From Citrus sinensis (taxonomy: Eukaryota; Streptophyta; Magnoliopsida; Sapindales; Rutaceae): a stretch of DNA of 64,000 nt. Below the pieces are notes generated by a model. It searched no databases and was not told where the DNA came from. It was given only the letters and a program-made list of their open reading frames with translations. Below are positions 1 through 34,313 of the stretch, in pieces. Where the stretch lies: contig NC_068563.1 of assembly GCF_022201045.2 (NCBI RefSeq), positions 28,245,001 through 28,309,000 of the forward strand. The letters run 5' to 3'. The position numbers and the translations under genes were made by a program. Every line of letters starts with the position of its first letter. Position 1 is the stretch's first letter.

Positions 1-968
1 ATAAAGATTTGAAAATGGAGCTAAAAGTTGGGACTTAATCGTGTCTCGCTTATGTTTTTACCTTTTTTGGAAAAATTGACATGATCGATCTTGTGAAGAA
101 TACACTTATAAACAAAAATTTATATTATCTCATCTGATGTGAGATGAAAAAGAAAGTCAAAACTGATAAAAGAAATTGGAAGTAGGTTGAGAACACAACG
201 AACCAAACTCCTCTTAATTTTTCTTTTTGTCATTTTTATTTACATTTTATTTGTTTAAATCCATGTTATAAAGAACTGACTTTTAAATTAATTTTGTTAA
301 AGAAATTTAGTAGTTAACTATAATAATAAAAAAAATCTTGATCACAAAAAATAAAATAAAACAGATTTAAATGATTAATTTTTGTAATTTTTTTTATTTA
401 AATATTTTAAAATAATCTGAACTTATTGTAATTATTTTTTGCATGTAGGGTAAGTTTGACGTATCGCCACCGCAAAATGATAGCATTCCAAAATTTATTG
501 GCATAAGTGGGACAAGAAGTCACAGGAAGCATTATTCAGCGAGACTTGGGTCGGTACAGCTTGAAACTTCCAACGTGCCTATAATTTAACAACAGTATCT
601 TTTGCTTCTCTTAAATCTATCTGCTTCTGCTTCTGCCTCTGCCTCTTCTGATTATCCTTTTTTTTCTCGTTTTTGTTTTTGTTCCTTTTCTTGTTGCCAA
701 CCCATTTCCACTCTGTAAAAGTATAGCAGAAATCTATCGGTATGGTTGAATGATCTTATGTTGATACCCACAAAAAAAACAAAAAAAAAAACAATAATTA
801 TGTTTTCTGGAAGCATTTTTAATGTTTCATGATTGATCCCAGTATGGAGATACGAGCTTTGCAAAATAATAGCCATGTGAGTTTCAGGTGTGCAGGGAAT
901 GGGAAGCCAAAACCTTTTCAACAATCATTCTTTCTTCTGTTTTGATCTTTTCTCAGTCTTTTTCCCAT
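1..968. other. Upstream intergenic region of PHOT1
   Basis: This is AT-rich non-coding DNA with long A and T runs. I see no gene on either strand. The part from about 450 to 968 is less AT-rich and pyrimidine-rich near 600-700 and 930-1000, as expected of a plant promoter and leader. Confidence 0.5.
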
Positions 969-975
969 TATAAAG
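969..975 (+). promoter_or_regulatory. Probable TATA box of PHOT1
   Basis: The sequence TATAAAG lies in a CT-rich stretch about 165 bases before the donor of a likely 5'UTR intron. No other good TATA match lies close upstream of the gene. The transcription start would then be near 1000. This is inferred from sequence only. Confidence 0.45.
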
Positions 976-1134
976 CTCTTTCTTTTACATTATCTTCTCG
1001 TCGCCTTCAGTAACTTGAGTCCTCTACATATATATTTACTTTGTCAAAAGTGCTTTCAGCAGCTCGTTTTGCTCAAAAACCCAACCCTAAAACAAAGAAT
1101 TGAATCATCTACCGGTCTCAGCTTCAATTATCAG

Positions 1135-1877
1135 GTACTATATATTCTTTCTTCTTATTATCTGCAAAACAATTTTCTTCTTGCGTTAGCTATATGGGAA
1201 GTCATGTACATAAATGGTCGCATAACATAAAAGTTGTAAATTTAGGGCTAGGGTCAGGCCTCCCGCCTCCGCCTTCACATGTACATGTCTACATGAATGA
1301 GGTTAAGAGAGCTTTTGCGTTTAGAGTGAAGGCTGAAGTTTACAACTCGTTTTGATGGTTCATTTTTTTTAAAAAAAAATTCTCATTAAATTCTTCTATT
1401 GATAAGTTTTTTGTATTCAATTTTCTATCACCATCATCATCACAGCAGCATTAGCTGTTACGGGCAGCTGTCTGTATTTAATCTGCTAGCTACCTAGAAA
1501 TTTGTTAGCTTCAGAACTCTTTTTACTGTTTTCTCCGTGCACAGAAGACATTCTCAGTCCTCCGAATTTGTGCCCATTTGAGTGACCAAATTGCCCTTAA
1601 AAAATATGAGGTGCTCTGAGTTTCTACTTTCTAACTAGCCACCAATCCTTTACTGACAGAATCTAGTGGTGTAAATCACAATGGATTGACCCAAACACCC
1701 TTCACAGTGCTTGCATATTTCATTTTCATTTTCGAAAACAATCGGTCCGCCGGTTCTCTTGTCCAGTTCATCATCAACACTGTGCCGCATCATTTATATA
1801 GAAAATTTACAAAACTGATTAATCAGGAAAAATGTGAATGCCTATTTGTTTTAATTTCGTGTTAATGGCTATTGCAG
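1135..1877 (+). other. Probable 5'UTR intron of PHOT1
   Basis: A donor (TATCAG then GTACTA) and an acceptor (TATTGCAG) bracket a T-rich stretch with many stop codons. The acceptor lies four bases before the PHOT1 start codon. A leader intron fits both the distance from the TATA box and the sequence, but there is no transcript evidence here. Confidence 0.5.
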
Positions 1878-1881
1878 AGAA

Positions 1882-10111
<8,230 letters not shown>

Positions 10112-11400
10112 GGAGTCTAATTCTTTGTTATTTTATTTGAAGTGTCTGCTGCAAATTTGTGTTGGTACGTGCATCCCATTTAGTAGAGGCTATGGAAAGG
10201 GAGCTCAACTTGCCGAGTAATAACAGTTTCATTGATTCTGCTTGTGCTTTCACCTCGGCATTGTTGTCGATAGATAATCTTGGAGGCTGCTGTAGCTTGT
10301 AGAAAGAAACTGAGAATTTTGTTGATGCCTTGTGTATGTAATATATTATTTGTATGCATCGTTTGTATCTGTTTTGCTGGGTACTTTGTAAGTTTTGTAT
10401 TTTATTAATTAACTAGTTAATTAATTCATTTTCTATCTCTTTCTTTTATACCTCATTTTACTCAATTAAACACCCCTGTTAACACTACGCGAAAATGGGA
10501 AATTTTCCTATTCCACAAAATAAGTAAATATAAACTAATATAACTTGATGCTTTTGATCAAATTATATCATAATTTTTCCTGTTCTCTCTTCACTAAATT
10601 ATTACATTACATTCATGTACACATAATTATGTGGACACATCTCTTTCCCCATTAAATGTAGTCACCTTCATTTCTCTCAATCGGCATACCGTTTGTCGAC
10701 AGGCATTGTGACAAATTGACAATGACAATAAGGGGTCCTTGAAGGAAATCCAGACAAGCCCAGTCCACATGACAAGTTTCTTTCCCTCTTGGGATGAACT
10801 TGTCTATTAATGAACATGAGAATGCTGCCATATTTGTGGGTGAGAGTTAAAATTCTTGCCCTGAAAATTTCAAAGAAACCATTAATGTTGTGTGTCTGAA
10901 AGCAACTTCTGCACAAACCGCAAGTCACCAACATGTTTATAGCTAGGAACTATTCCATTTAACTGTTCAAACTTTTGGGTGGGGGGGGGGGGGGGAACAA
11001 CACTGATATTACAATGATTTAGTACGGCTGAAACCGGGCTAAAAAATATGCTTCAAGGAAAAATGGAGAGACGAAGAGACTTGGTCAAGAATTAAACAAG
11101 CAGGTCAATCAACAGGCAAAGGAGTGGTCGACTGTCTTGTCATTTTTTTTTTTTTTGGCTATCAGAGTTTATTGTCAAAAAATGAAACAAAATGCGGCAA
11201 CACCAAACAATAAAAAGATTACGTGACTATTTTGTAAAAAACCTGATCTATCATCTGATAAAAGCATAAACATAGGGACTTCACTGAAAAAATTAAATTT
11301 CTCAAAATTACGAACGCCTCCCATCGGCTTATTTTGTAATGCAATTGAGATCGAGTCCTGTGAATAAAGCACGTGCACGCAATAATCGCTCTCTCTTTTC
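10112..11400. other. Intergenic region between PHOT1 and the BTB gene
   Basis: It holds the PHOT1 3'UTR (to about 10450) and the promoter of the next gene. Apart from the poly-G run described separately I see no gene. Short open frames near 10677-10934 and 11175-11378 have no recognisable domain and I treat them as chance. Confidence 0.5.
10981..10995 (+). repeat. Uninterrupted run of 15 G
   Basis: A homopolymer of 15 G follows GGGT in otherwise AT-rich DNA. Such a run can form a G-quadruplex and is length-unstable, so the exact count may be a sequencing approximation. Confidence 0.8.
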
Positions 11401-11401
11401 T

Positions 11402-11409
11402 TTATAAAA
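11402..11409 (+). promoter_or_regulatory. Probable TATA box of the BTB gene
   Basis: The sequence TTATAAAA lies about 300 bases before the start codon. A pyrimidine-rich leader (CACTTTACT-like repeats, TCTTCC runs) follows at 11450-11700, typical of a plant 5'UTR. Confidence 0.45.
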
Positions 11410-11711
11410 GGAACCGTCTTTTTAGGTTAATTGAACTTTATTGTAATCATAGTCACCGCTTTCACTTTACTGCTTCACTTCACTGTTCACTTAATCACTT
11501 AGCCGATCATCCCATACTTCACGCTAGACACTCGTCTTAAGATTCCCACTCTTGTCTTTTTCTTCCTCCACTTTCCCGGAAAATCATCCCTCTGCTTCCA
11601 ATAAAATAATTTCATCCTTTTCCCATTAAAAATCCAAACTCTCCCAGAAAATTTATCTTCCAAAATAAAATTAAAAAAAAACTCGCCTTTTCTCTGGAAA
11701 GATTCAATTCA

Positions 11712-14038
11712 ATGGCGACGAGAGAAGTATCAGCAATGATAAAACAAGGGTTTTTATCAGACCCAGCTCTCTCATTTTCACCGTCAAGAACCGCTGCTGC
11801 TGCTACAGAAACACTCTCAAGACTCTACTCACCTTCATCCTCACCTCCACAGCAGCAGCAGCAACCCCAAATCAGTGAGTCAACTCGGTCGACTCACCAC
11901 CCAACCCTATTCGAAATGATGTCACAAGAGCAACTCCAGGAGACTACCACCACCAACAAGCCCATCAAGTCACAATCAAGAATCTTTAAGCTCTTGTCAG
12001 AATTCAAGAACCCTAACATTAGAGATTCTTTCAGCTATCTTGCGCTGGGACCTGGTAATGTGAGGCTCACGGTGGTTGGTAAAGATGGGTTCAGAGTTTG
12101 CATGGACGTGCACAAGAATGTTCTGGCTGAGAAGAGCAGATTTTTTGCTGAGAAATTGGCGATAAGAGATAAAGAAAATAGAGAGATGTTGCATGTGGTG
12201 GAGATAAGTGAGTGTGATGATGTGGAGGTTTATGTGGAGACTGTGGTGTTGATGTATTGTGACGACTTGAAGAGGAGATTGCTTGGAGAGGATCTTGACA
12301 AGGTCTTGGCTTTGCTTAAGGTATAAGCATATCTTTTTTGTTTTTTGGTCATATTCTTTTTTTTTTTTTTTTTTACTTTCGGGCATGAATTCATTGATTT
12401 GATAGCATTAGATGATTTGATATTTTCAATATATAAGGAATTGCATTGTGTTTTGTTAAGTTTGACAATTGAAGTTGTACTACTGTTTCTTTCAATTGGC
12501 GCATACATTTCTGTTGCTGGTCATATTTGTTACAACAAAGTACAAATTGATTCGATTGAGCCATTTTTAGTTCCAGTTCTTGACGTAGCTCTGTTTGATA
12601 CTGTGGTGTGTGGCTTTAACCAATGGCTGCTTTGGAATGGAAGTTCTAGCTGTTCAGGGAAAGTTTAAGAGTGATTGGTAAACACCACTAGTAGTAAAGT
12701 AAAAGCCGTTTTTCATCTTTCTTCGAGATTATTTTCCAGTAAACAGTTGTGGAAAATAATTGTCGATGCTGCCAAGCCTAGCTACAAAAGTGTATAGTCT
12801 TGAGCTGCCAAAAAGCTAAATGAAATGGAGACTTAGTTGGCTTGACCACTAAAATGATAAATCAATGAATTAGTATTGTCTGTTTTATTACTAAACGTAA
12901 TCATTGTTGTGTCTGGCATATACTGTTCAAACTTACATTTATTGTCTACAAACGGAAGAAATTAGCGGCAGAAAAGTTGTTGCTCAAATCATCCTTTTAT
13001 CTTTCATGTGCGAGATAAGAATATTCCTTTTCCCGCTTTCATTTCTGTGGAATGAAATTCGGTATTACTGGTGCTTCATTTTAGGTGTCTGCAGCTATCA
13101 TGTTTGATTTGGGGATTCAGTCGTGCTTGGAGTATCTGGAAGCCGTTCCATGGTCTGGGGATCAAGAGGAGAAAGTCATATCTCTTCTGGGTGAACTCAA
13201 ACTAGTTGACTCAGCGACTGAAGTTTTACAGAGAATAACATCTGAACCATCTACTTCTAGGAGGGCTGATGACATCTTCTTGAAACTGCTGAGTGGTGTT
13301 CTACAAGCCAAGGATGATAAATGCCGTCGAGAAATGAAAACTCTTATTTCTCGGTTAATTAGAGAAGATGCGTCTAATTATGAGAACAGACTTGATGTCT
13401 CTAAAGATACCCTTTATAGTCTATGCCATAGATGTCTTGGTTCTCTTATACTTTGCTTATCGGAAGCTACTTGCATTGATGATAGCAAGGGGGATCGAGG
13501 GGCTTTAATGGCTGAAATAGCTCGAGAGGCTGACAATATGCAGTGGCTTGTAGATATCCTGATTGATAAAAGAATGTGTGATGAATTTGTGAAACTATGG
13601 GCAGACCAAAAGGAACTTGCAATTCTCCATTGCAAGATTCCTACTATGTATCGGCATGAGATCAGCAGAATTACCGCACAATTATGTATTGCGATTGGGA
13701 GAGGACATATCTTGGTGCCAAAGGATACCCGATTTTCTTTGCTATCTACGTGGTTGGAAGCTCTATATGAAGATTTTGGATGGATGAGAAGGGCTAGTAG
13801 ATCTGTAGATAGGAAATTGGTTGAGGATGGTCTAAGTCAAACGATTCTTACTCTGCCGATGCTGCAACAGCAGGCTATTTTGCTTAACTGGTTTGACCGA
13901 TTTCTTAATAAAGGCGGTGATTGTCCCAATATTCAGAAAGCATTTGAGATTTGGTGGAGAAGAGCTTTCATTAGACAATATTCAGCAGATCAGGATAGTT
14001 CCCACTTGCAAATAACTGTTTGCGATTATCAAAAATAG
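11712..14038 (+). CDS. BTB/POZ domain protein (At5g60050-like)
   Basis: There are two coding exons, 11712-12320 and 13085-14038, joined in phase 0 (donor AAG/GTATAA, acceptor TTTTAG), giving 520 residues. The first about 100 residues are low-complexity, with Ser, Thr, Pro and a short Gln run. Residues about 110-215 are a degenerate BTB fold: the stretch with VHKNVLAEKSRFFAEKL resembles the usual core strand and helix, and the domain crosses the intron. The rest is helical, like other plant BTB proteins related to NPH3, but I see no NPH3 signature. BTB proteins commonly act as substrate adaptors for CUL3 ubiquitin ligases; that role is inferred for this one. Its place next to NRPC1 matches my memory of Arabidopsis At5g60050 beside At5g60040. 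Confidence 0.88.
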
Positions 14039-14948
14039 TAAGCATGGAGGCCAATCTAAAGCAATTTCAAGACATATCTGAATATAGGAAGTGATATTTT
14101 TGTCATTGGTCATCTCTACATTCAATAATTTTCTGGTTGATAATCCATTCGAATTTTGGGTTTTTGATCTTTCTCAAAATTGTTATTCTAGATGCCGAGG
14201 CGTTGCAAGTTTCAAACACGAATAATAAGCATTGGGGAAGAAAAAATATTTGTGAGAGATCTTTGGTTGGCATGCGATTGCATTTATTTTGTCATATTAT
14301 GAGGCCGGCGCCTTCCCAGTGATTTGATGCTGCGTAAAAGTAAAAAGTTCCATAGTCTATTCATGTACGAAGAATTGACGCGAGGACAAAACTACAAAGA
14401 TGAATAAAGATGAATAAAGCGGATAAAGAATATAAAGATGAATAAAGGGGCAGTGGCTGATATAATGTTGTTTGACTGCCAGAAAATTTCTTTTACATTC
14501 CAAGCTCTTTCTGACTTTCTCGCAGTTAATTCAGGTCGAAACATTGGTTCAGAGAGTGCCATGTGCCATTGTTGAGTCCAATCTGAAATACCATCAGTTG
14601 GAAAGAGCAGAGCACAAGAGAAAATTCTGAATAAAATAGTAATAAGCTAAAGTTGGGCGGTAGTACAAATGGTAAACATCAAATAACTGTCCTCAATGTA
14701 TTCCCAAGATATCAAAATATCAATTTATCCTTGAATGCCGTTAATTTTAATAGTTAACTATGTTAACTTAGTAAAGCATGATACTATCCCCAGCTGTAAA
14801 AGAATATGCTAAGCTAACTGGTGTTATTTGCTTCAAGAATGTTAGTTTGATTTTCACATGGACCAACTTGAGAAACTTAAAAATTTATGATTAAAATATT
14901 AAAACTGAAAAAATTATAACATTTAGAAACAAAGTTGATATGACTTAT
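14039..14948. other. 3' flank of the BTB gene and intergenic DNA
   Basis: It contains the likely 3'UTR and AT-rich DNA. A small imperfect repeat of the unit AAAGATGAATAAAG occurs at about 14395-14450. I see no gene. Confidence 0.5.
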
Positions 14949-15101
14949 TGTAACACCTTAGGCGAATCCCACATCGGCAAAGCACGGGAGAGATGCTGGG
15001 TTTATAAGGGGTGATCCACACCTTAATTGGCAAGACGCGTTTTGGGGTGTATGGGCACCAAACCCACACCTTAATTGCCTGGTCTGGGTTGGGTTATGAC
15101 A
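14949..15101 (+). repeat. TRIM 5' LTR
   Basis: This 153-base repeat runs TG to CA. It contains the motif TCCCACATCGG seen in many plant TRIM families. It is shorter than the 3' LTR because an internal block is missing. Confidence 0.88.
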
Positions 15102-15189
15102 TTGTGGTATCAGAGCCGCTCCGTGTGTCCTCTTGAGCGATGGTGGGGCAAACCTCAGCGAGGACGCTGAGTCTCCAAGGGGGGGTGTA

Positions 15190-15377
15190 TGTAACACCCT
15201 AGGCGAATCCCACATCGGCAAAGCACGGGAAAGATGCTGGGTTTATAAGGGGTGATCCACACCTTAATTGGCAAGACGCGTTTTGGGGTGTATGGGCACT
15301 CCAAGAATAAATCCGTGCGGGCCTTGTTAAGGCCCAAAGCGGACAATATCTTGCCAGGTCTGGGTTGGGTCATGACA
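15190..15377 (+). repeat. TRIM 3' LTR
   Basis: This 188-base repeat is nearly identical to the 5' LTR over the shared parts and carries the fuller internal sequence. Confidence 0.88.
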
Positions 15378-15382
15378 CTTAT

Positions 15383-16010
15383 GGCATGTTTAGAATTACT
15401 TTTAGAAAGTTTAAAAGTGATTTTAAAAAGTTAAAAGTTAATTTTAATATTTCGTAAATTTTTTCAGAAATTATTTTTGACAAAATCATCCCTTCTTATA
15501 ACAGATTTTAAAAAGTAGAGAATGAATATTTTTTCAAAATCTGATTTTAAAAATCATTTTTATTATTAATATAATTTCATATATATCCTCATATATATTA
15601 TAAAAATCTAAAATTATCCTTATTAATTAGAAAATAAAATCATTAACATTAAAGAAATTATTATTATTACCAATTATATTGAGATAACAAAATAAAAAAA
15701 TTAATAATATAAATATTTATTTTAGTTATCAATTATTATGAGTACACAATAAAAAATATTTTATATACATGTTTATAAGTGTTTAAACAAATTTTATTCA
15801 ATATTATTTCCCAATTCAATAATTTATATACTTACAACAATTTAATAGTAATATTTACCAGACACATACAACTACATTAAAAACTCACGATACTTTCAAA
15901 AATAAAATTTACCAAACATTTTAGTGATTCTCTTCACTACTGATTATTTCTACAACATATCTAACAATAATTATTTTAGAACCTACAATATTACCAAACT
16001 GGCCTTTTAA
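15383..16010. repeat. AT-rich dispersed repeat, copy 1
   Basis: This segment is clearly homologous to the one that follows. Shared landmarks in the same order are AAAAGTGATTT, TTTTGACAAAATCATC, ATAAAAATCTAAAATTATC and ACCAATTATATTGAGA. It has no coding capacity and no identified family. It begins right at the TRIM target duplication, so the TRIM landed at or near its edge. Confidence 0.7.
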
Positions 16011-17285
16011 GGTGCGTTTGAAATTGTTTTTGAGAAGCTTAAAAGTGATTTAAAAAATTTTAAAGTTATTTTTTATATTTGGTAAATATTTTTAAAAAAA
16101 TTACTTTTGACAAAATCATCTTATTTTACAGTAGATTTTGAAAAATAAAGAAAGAATAACTTTTTAAAAATTGATTTTGAGAATTAATTTTATACTTAAA
16201 TTAATTCTATATATACCCTGATTTTGAGAATTAATTTTACACTTATTTTAATTCCATATATACTCTTACATATTTATAAAAATCTAAAATTATCTTTATT
16301 CAATCAGAAAATAATTATTAAATTTAAAGAGATTATTACTATTACCAATTATATTGAGACAACAGAAAAATAAAATTGATAAAATAAAAAATTATTTTAT
16401 TTATCAATTATTATTAATATACAATTAAAAATATTATATATACGTGTCTATAAATGTGTAAATAAAATTTTGTTCAACATTATGTCCATTCGAGTCATTT
16501 GCATTCTCATCACAGTTTTATAATAAGATGGAAAAATGATTGTGAACCCCCTAACATTTGAGAAAAGAGACATGAAACCCTTATTGTTTTAAAAAAGACA
16601 TATAACCCTCATTTTTATTAATAAATTCAATTTGTTTTAATAATAAATTGATTTTCAATTTATAATTACTTTTTTGTCCTTATAATAAATAAATCAATAT
16701 ATTAACCTAAGACATGTCGTCGATTACATGTATAATGAAATGAATATATTTTTATTTAAAATTTAAAATTGAGATATTATTACCTTTTGCCCAAGTTATC
16801 AACTATAAATTATCAATATACAATTCCCAATAAAAAATGATAAATAATGGATAAAATTAAAATTCACTCAAAGAATAATGAATAATTTGGACAAAAGTTA
16901 ATTATATCTTAATTTTAAGTTTTAAATAAAAAGTTGTTGATTTATTATACACATGACATGTCTTAAGTCAATGTCTTAATTTATTTATTATAGGGATATA
17001 ATAATAATAATAATTATAAATTATAAATAAATTTACTATTAAAATAAACATAATTTATTAATAAAAATGGGATTATATCTTTTTTGAAACGTTAATAAAT
17101 TTTATGTCTTTTTTTCGAATGTTAGGGGGATTCACTGTCCTTTTCCCTAATAAGATTTATTGAATATAAATTACTAATCTTAAAATTCAATACACTCTTA
17201 AAAATAAATTTTAACAAATAATTAAATGATTCTATTCAAAATTTATTATTTTTACAGTATAAATTTTAAAGGTCCTTATTGGCCA
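16011..17285. repeat. AT-rich dispersed repeat, copy 2, with nested MITE
   Basis: It shares the landmark series of copy 1 up to about 16490. It then continues after the nested element with a tail (17157-17285) that resembles the end of copy 1. An additional small internal duplication (CTGATTTTGAGAATTAATTTTA-like, about 16160-16240) is present only here. The two copies lie in direct orientation. Confidence 0.65.
16530..17147. mobile_element. Mutator-type MITE (long inverted repeat, 9-bp duplication)
   Basis: The 618-base element starts GGAAAAATGATTGTGAACC and its other end, read in reverse, is GGGAAAAGGACAGTGAATCC. Similarity between the arms continues inward for well over 100 bases and almost to the centre, so the whole element would fold into one long hairpin. 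It is flanked by a perfect 9-bp duplication TAATAAGAT (16521-16529 and 17148-17156). A 9-bp duplication is typical of Mutator-like elements. There is no transposase. It sits inside copy 2 of the AT-rich repeat. Confidence 0.85.
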
Positions 17286-18536
17286 AAAAAAATGTTCTTT
17301 CATTTGGGCTTTTCTAACAAATTACGAGCAATGCTATACACTATAATTTATCCTTAATTAAAAAAAAATCTAATTTTTACTCCAATAGTTCAATTTCTTT
17401 TTGTCTTTTTTTCTTGTCTTCTGCTCCTCCTTTTCTTCTTCTAATTCTTCTCCTTTTTTTTTTTTTTATTTAAACTTCTTCGTCTTCTACTCTTCGTTTC
17501 TTGTCTTCTTCTCAACCGTTGCTTCACAGCAGCGGCAAGCATGGATAACTTCGCCGACGTATGGGCACTGTTGGTTTGGTCAAATGTCGTTGATGATCGG
17601 GTTATGGTTGCCTGATTACGGGGATTCTGGTGGGAAGATTAAACAACAATTGAGCTTAAAATGAAAAAAAAAAATTGTTGTTTGGGAATTGGAATTTTTT
17701 AGTGAAAATTAAATTTGGGGATTTAGGGTTTTAATCGACAAAATAAAATTGATGGCCAATATAACCCATCTATACGTGAAATGTAAATTAGTAAAAGTAA
17801 AAAACAATAGAAATTCGAGTGCAAAGTCAAGTTTATTGAAATACGGGTGCCTCAATTTGTTAAAACTTTTGGGTATGAGTGAAAATTAACCTACAAAAGA
17901 TAGAATATGTCAGTTGACGGTTATAAAAATATACAAATATAACTTTATCCTTTTACCTGTTGAAACTAAAGAAGATTTGGGAAGAAAATTAATATTTTTT
18001 TATCCTTGAGAGTTGAGATATATTACCGATAATCACTCTAGGTGGGACATAATTCAAAAGGGAATTGCTATGTTTTTTATCCACAAATTTAATCCAACAA
18101 AACCTAGTCGTAGCTCTCACACAAAAGAGAGAGGATGGATTTTGCCATAGCTCAAAAAGAAATCGAAACCGTCAAATTCAGAAAAATGAAAAGCTAAAAA
18201 GACTTGGCCCCCAAAATAAAATAGGAAAACAAAAAGAAAAACATTTACATCATCAATTTAATGATCTACTCAACAGCGGTCGCTTCGTCGGCATTGGATG
18301 CGTGATGGAGGAGCAGGCACCTCCCACAGAATGAAAGAAACTGCAACTCAATCGTCAAACAACTGAACACAGCGCGTAATTATTGGAACATTGGTTGTCG
18401 TTGGCTGATCTGTCATATAAAGGTGTTTGCAGCTCCTGTGCAACATCTTGCAACCTTCAGCACAGTAACCGTAACGCAGTCTGGTGACTCTGATCCTCTG
18501 CAACTTCTGCTTCATAGTTGTGAAAATTAGATGAAG
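17286..18536. other. Intergenic region downstream of NRPC1
   Basis: This is AT-rich DNA with a pyrimidine-rich stretch at 17390-17520. Open frames at 17401-17664 and 18065-18334 show no recognisable domain and low-complexity composition. The NRPC1 3'UTR probably occupies about 18300-18536. Confidence 0.5.
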
Positions 18537-33204
<14,668 letters not shown>

Positions 33205-33598
33205 TTCTGACCAATCGCCGCTGCAAATGGAGAAGAGCTTGAATTAATAAGCTGAGTGTTTAACGAAATTGTCGAAAACAGCATAGAAAAGTACTGCTAT
33301 TGGTAATTACTGTTGGAAAATGAATTGAGGGTTCTGTGAGAGGTTGAAGAGTTTTGGGTGTGTTTTAGGAGGGGAGAGGGTTTTAGGCGGGGGAAAAGTG
33401 ACAATCTAGTTACGAGTTTGCTTGGGCGGCACGGCCAAAAAGGGGAAAAAGAAACCAATAACGCAAATCGAACTCGAGCTCTCTGAGAAAAGAGTAGTTT
33501 CGATATGGAAGCAGGACCATTAGGTTGACAGGTAAATGTTGACGAGGATTCCTACTTATAATATAAGTCTTCTACAATGCTGTATGTGTACTCTCAAA
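33205..33598. promoter_or_regulatory. NRPC1 5'UTR and promoter region
   Basis: The first about 180 bases probably hold the 5'UTR with a short intron on the minus strand (donor GTAATTACC near 33310, acceptor CATTTGCAG near 33224). I see no convincing TATA box, as is common for housekeeping genes. Nothing else is recognisable up to the hAT-type element. Confidence 0.4.
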
Positions 33599-34305
33599 TA
33601 AGAGTGGGCAAACCCAATTCAACCAAATTGACCCAACCTAACCCAAATGACCAAACCTAACTTTAAATTTAACGGGTTGAGTGAATTATTATGAATTAAT
33701 TGAATTAATTTTTTCGAACTCAATCAAAAATTGGGTTGGGTTGGGTCAATTATGATAAACCCATGTAACCCAACCTAACCCAGATAAATAATAAAAATAA
33801 GAAGAAGAAAATAATTTTTAATTGCGAAATCCTAAAAATTGAAACGGTTAATTTATATTTTTATTCTCTTTTTATTCTTTTATAAAAGAGATTATTTTTT
33901 TCTTGTATCTACTTCTCTAAACTCTAATTCCAAAACTAAAATCACTCTCTTAAATTTTAATTTTCAATCAATTAAGGTACTTTTCTGTTTTGTTCATTTT
34001 ATATTCTTTTAGTTTTCTTTATCAAATACTAGATAATGAATAGAAATTTCATAATATAATATTTTTATATTTGATTTCAATAAATTTTATTTCAACTTTC
34101 ATATCTTTTTATTTATTTATTTTTTAATATTAATTTAACTTCAAATCTTCAACTCAATCAACCCAATCCAATCCAACCCGATAATTTAAGGGTGGATTGA
34201 ATTGAGTTGAACATGTTTATTTAATTGGGTTTGATTGGATTTATATTGAATGGGCTGGGTTGGGTTTTCACAAACCATATCCAACCAAACCCATGTCCAC
34301 CCCTA
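33599..34305. mobile_element. hAT-type MITE
   Basis: The 707-base element starts TAAGAGTGGGCA and ends, in reverse, TAGGGGTGGACA. That is a 12-base imperfect terminal inverted repeat of the hAT style. Next to the ends on both sides many copies of AACCCAACC or its complement form subterminal repeats. The flanks carry an 8-base near-duplication, CTCTCAAA (33591-33598) and CCCTCAAA (34306-34313), seven of eight matching. There is no coding capacity. It lies in the gap between the divergent genes NRPC1 and the lysine-rich gene. Confidence 0.75.
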
Positions 34306-34313
34306 CCCTCAAA

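Larger units (their letters stand above)
14949..15377 (+). mobile_element. Intact TRIM (miniature LTR retrotransposon)
   Basis: Two direct repeats begin TGTAACACC and end ATGACA: LTR 1 at 14949-15101 and LTR 2 at 15190-15377. Between them are 88 bases with no coding capacity. They start, three bases after LTR 1, with a primer-binding site TGGTATCAGAGCC (15105-15117) complementary to initiator tRNA-Met. They end with a polypurine tract AAGGGGGGGTG just before LTR 2. The element is flanked by a perfect 5-bp target duplication CTTAT (14944-14948 and 15378-15382). All parts of a terminal-repeat retrotransposon in miniature are present, and it would need enzymes from another element to move. LTR 2 carries about 35 bases (around 15300-15355) that LTR 1 lacks, so LTR 1 has suffered an internal deletion or gene conversion. 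Confidence 0.92.

Noticed and set aside
14949..15377. Cassandra-type TRIM carrying a 5S rRNA sequence
   Set aside because: I found no 5S rRNA-like internal promoter in the LTRs, so it belongs to another TRIM type.
17401..17664. Open frame rich in Phe and Ser
   Set aside because: It is a translation of a T-rich and TTC-rich tract with no domain and no start context.
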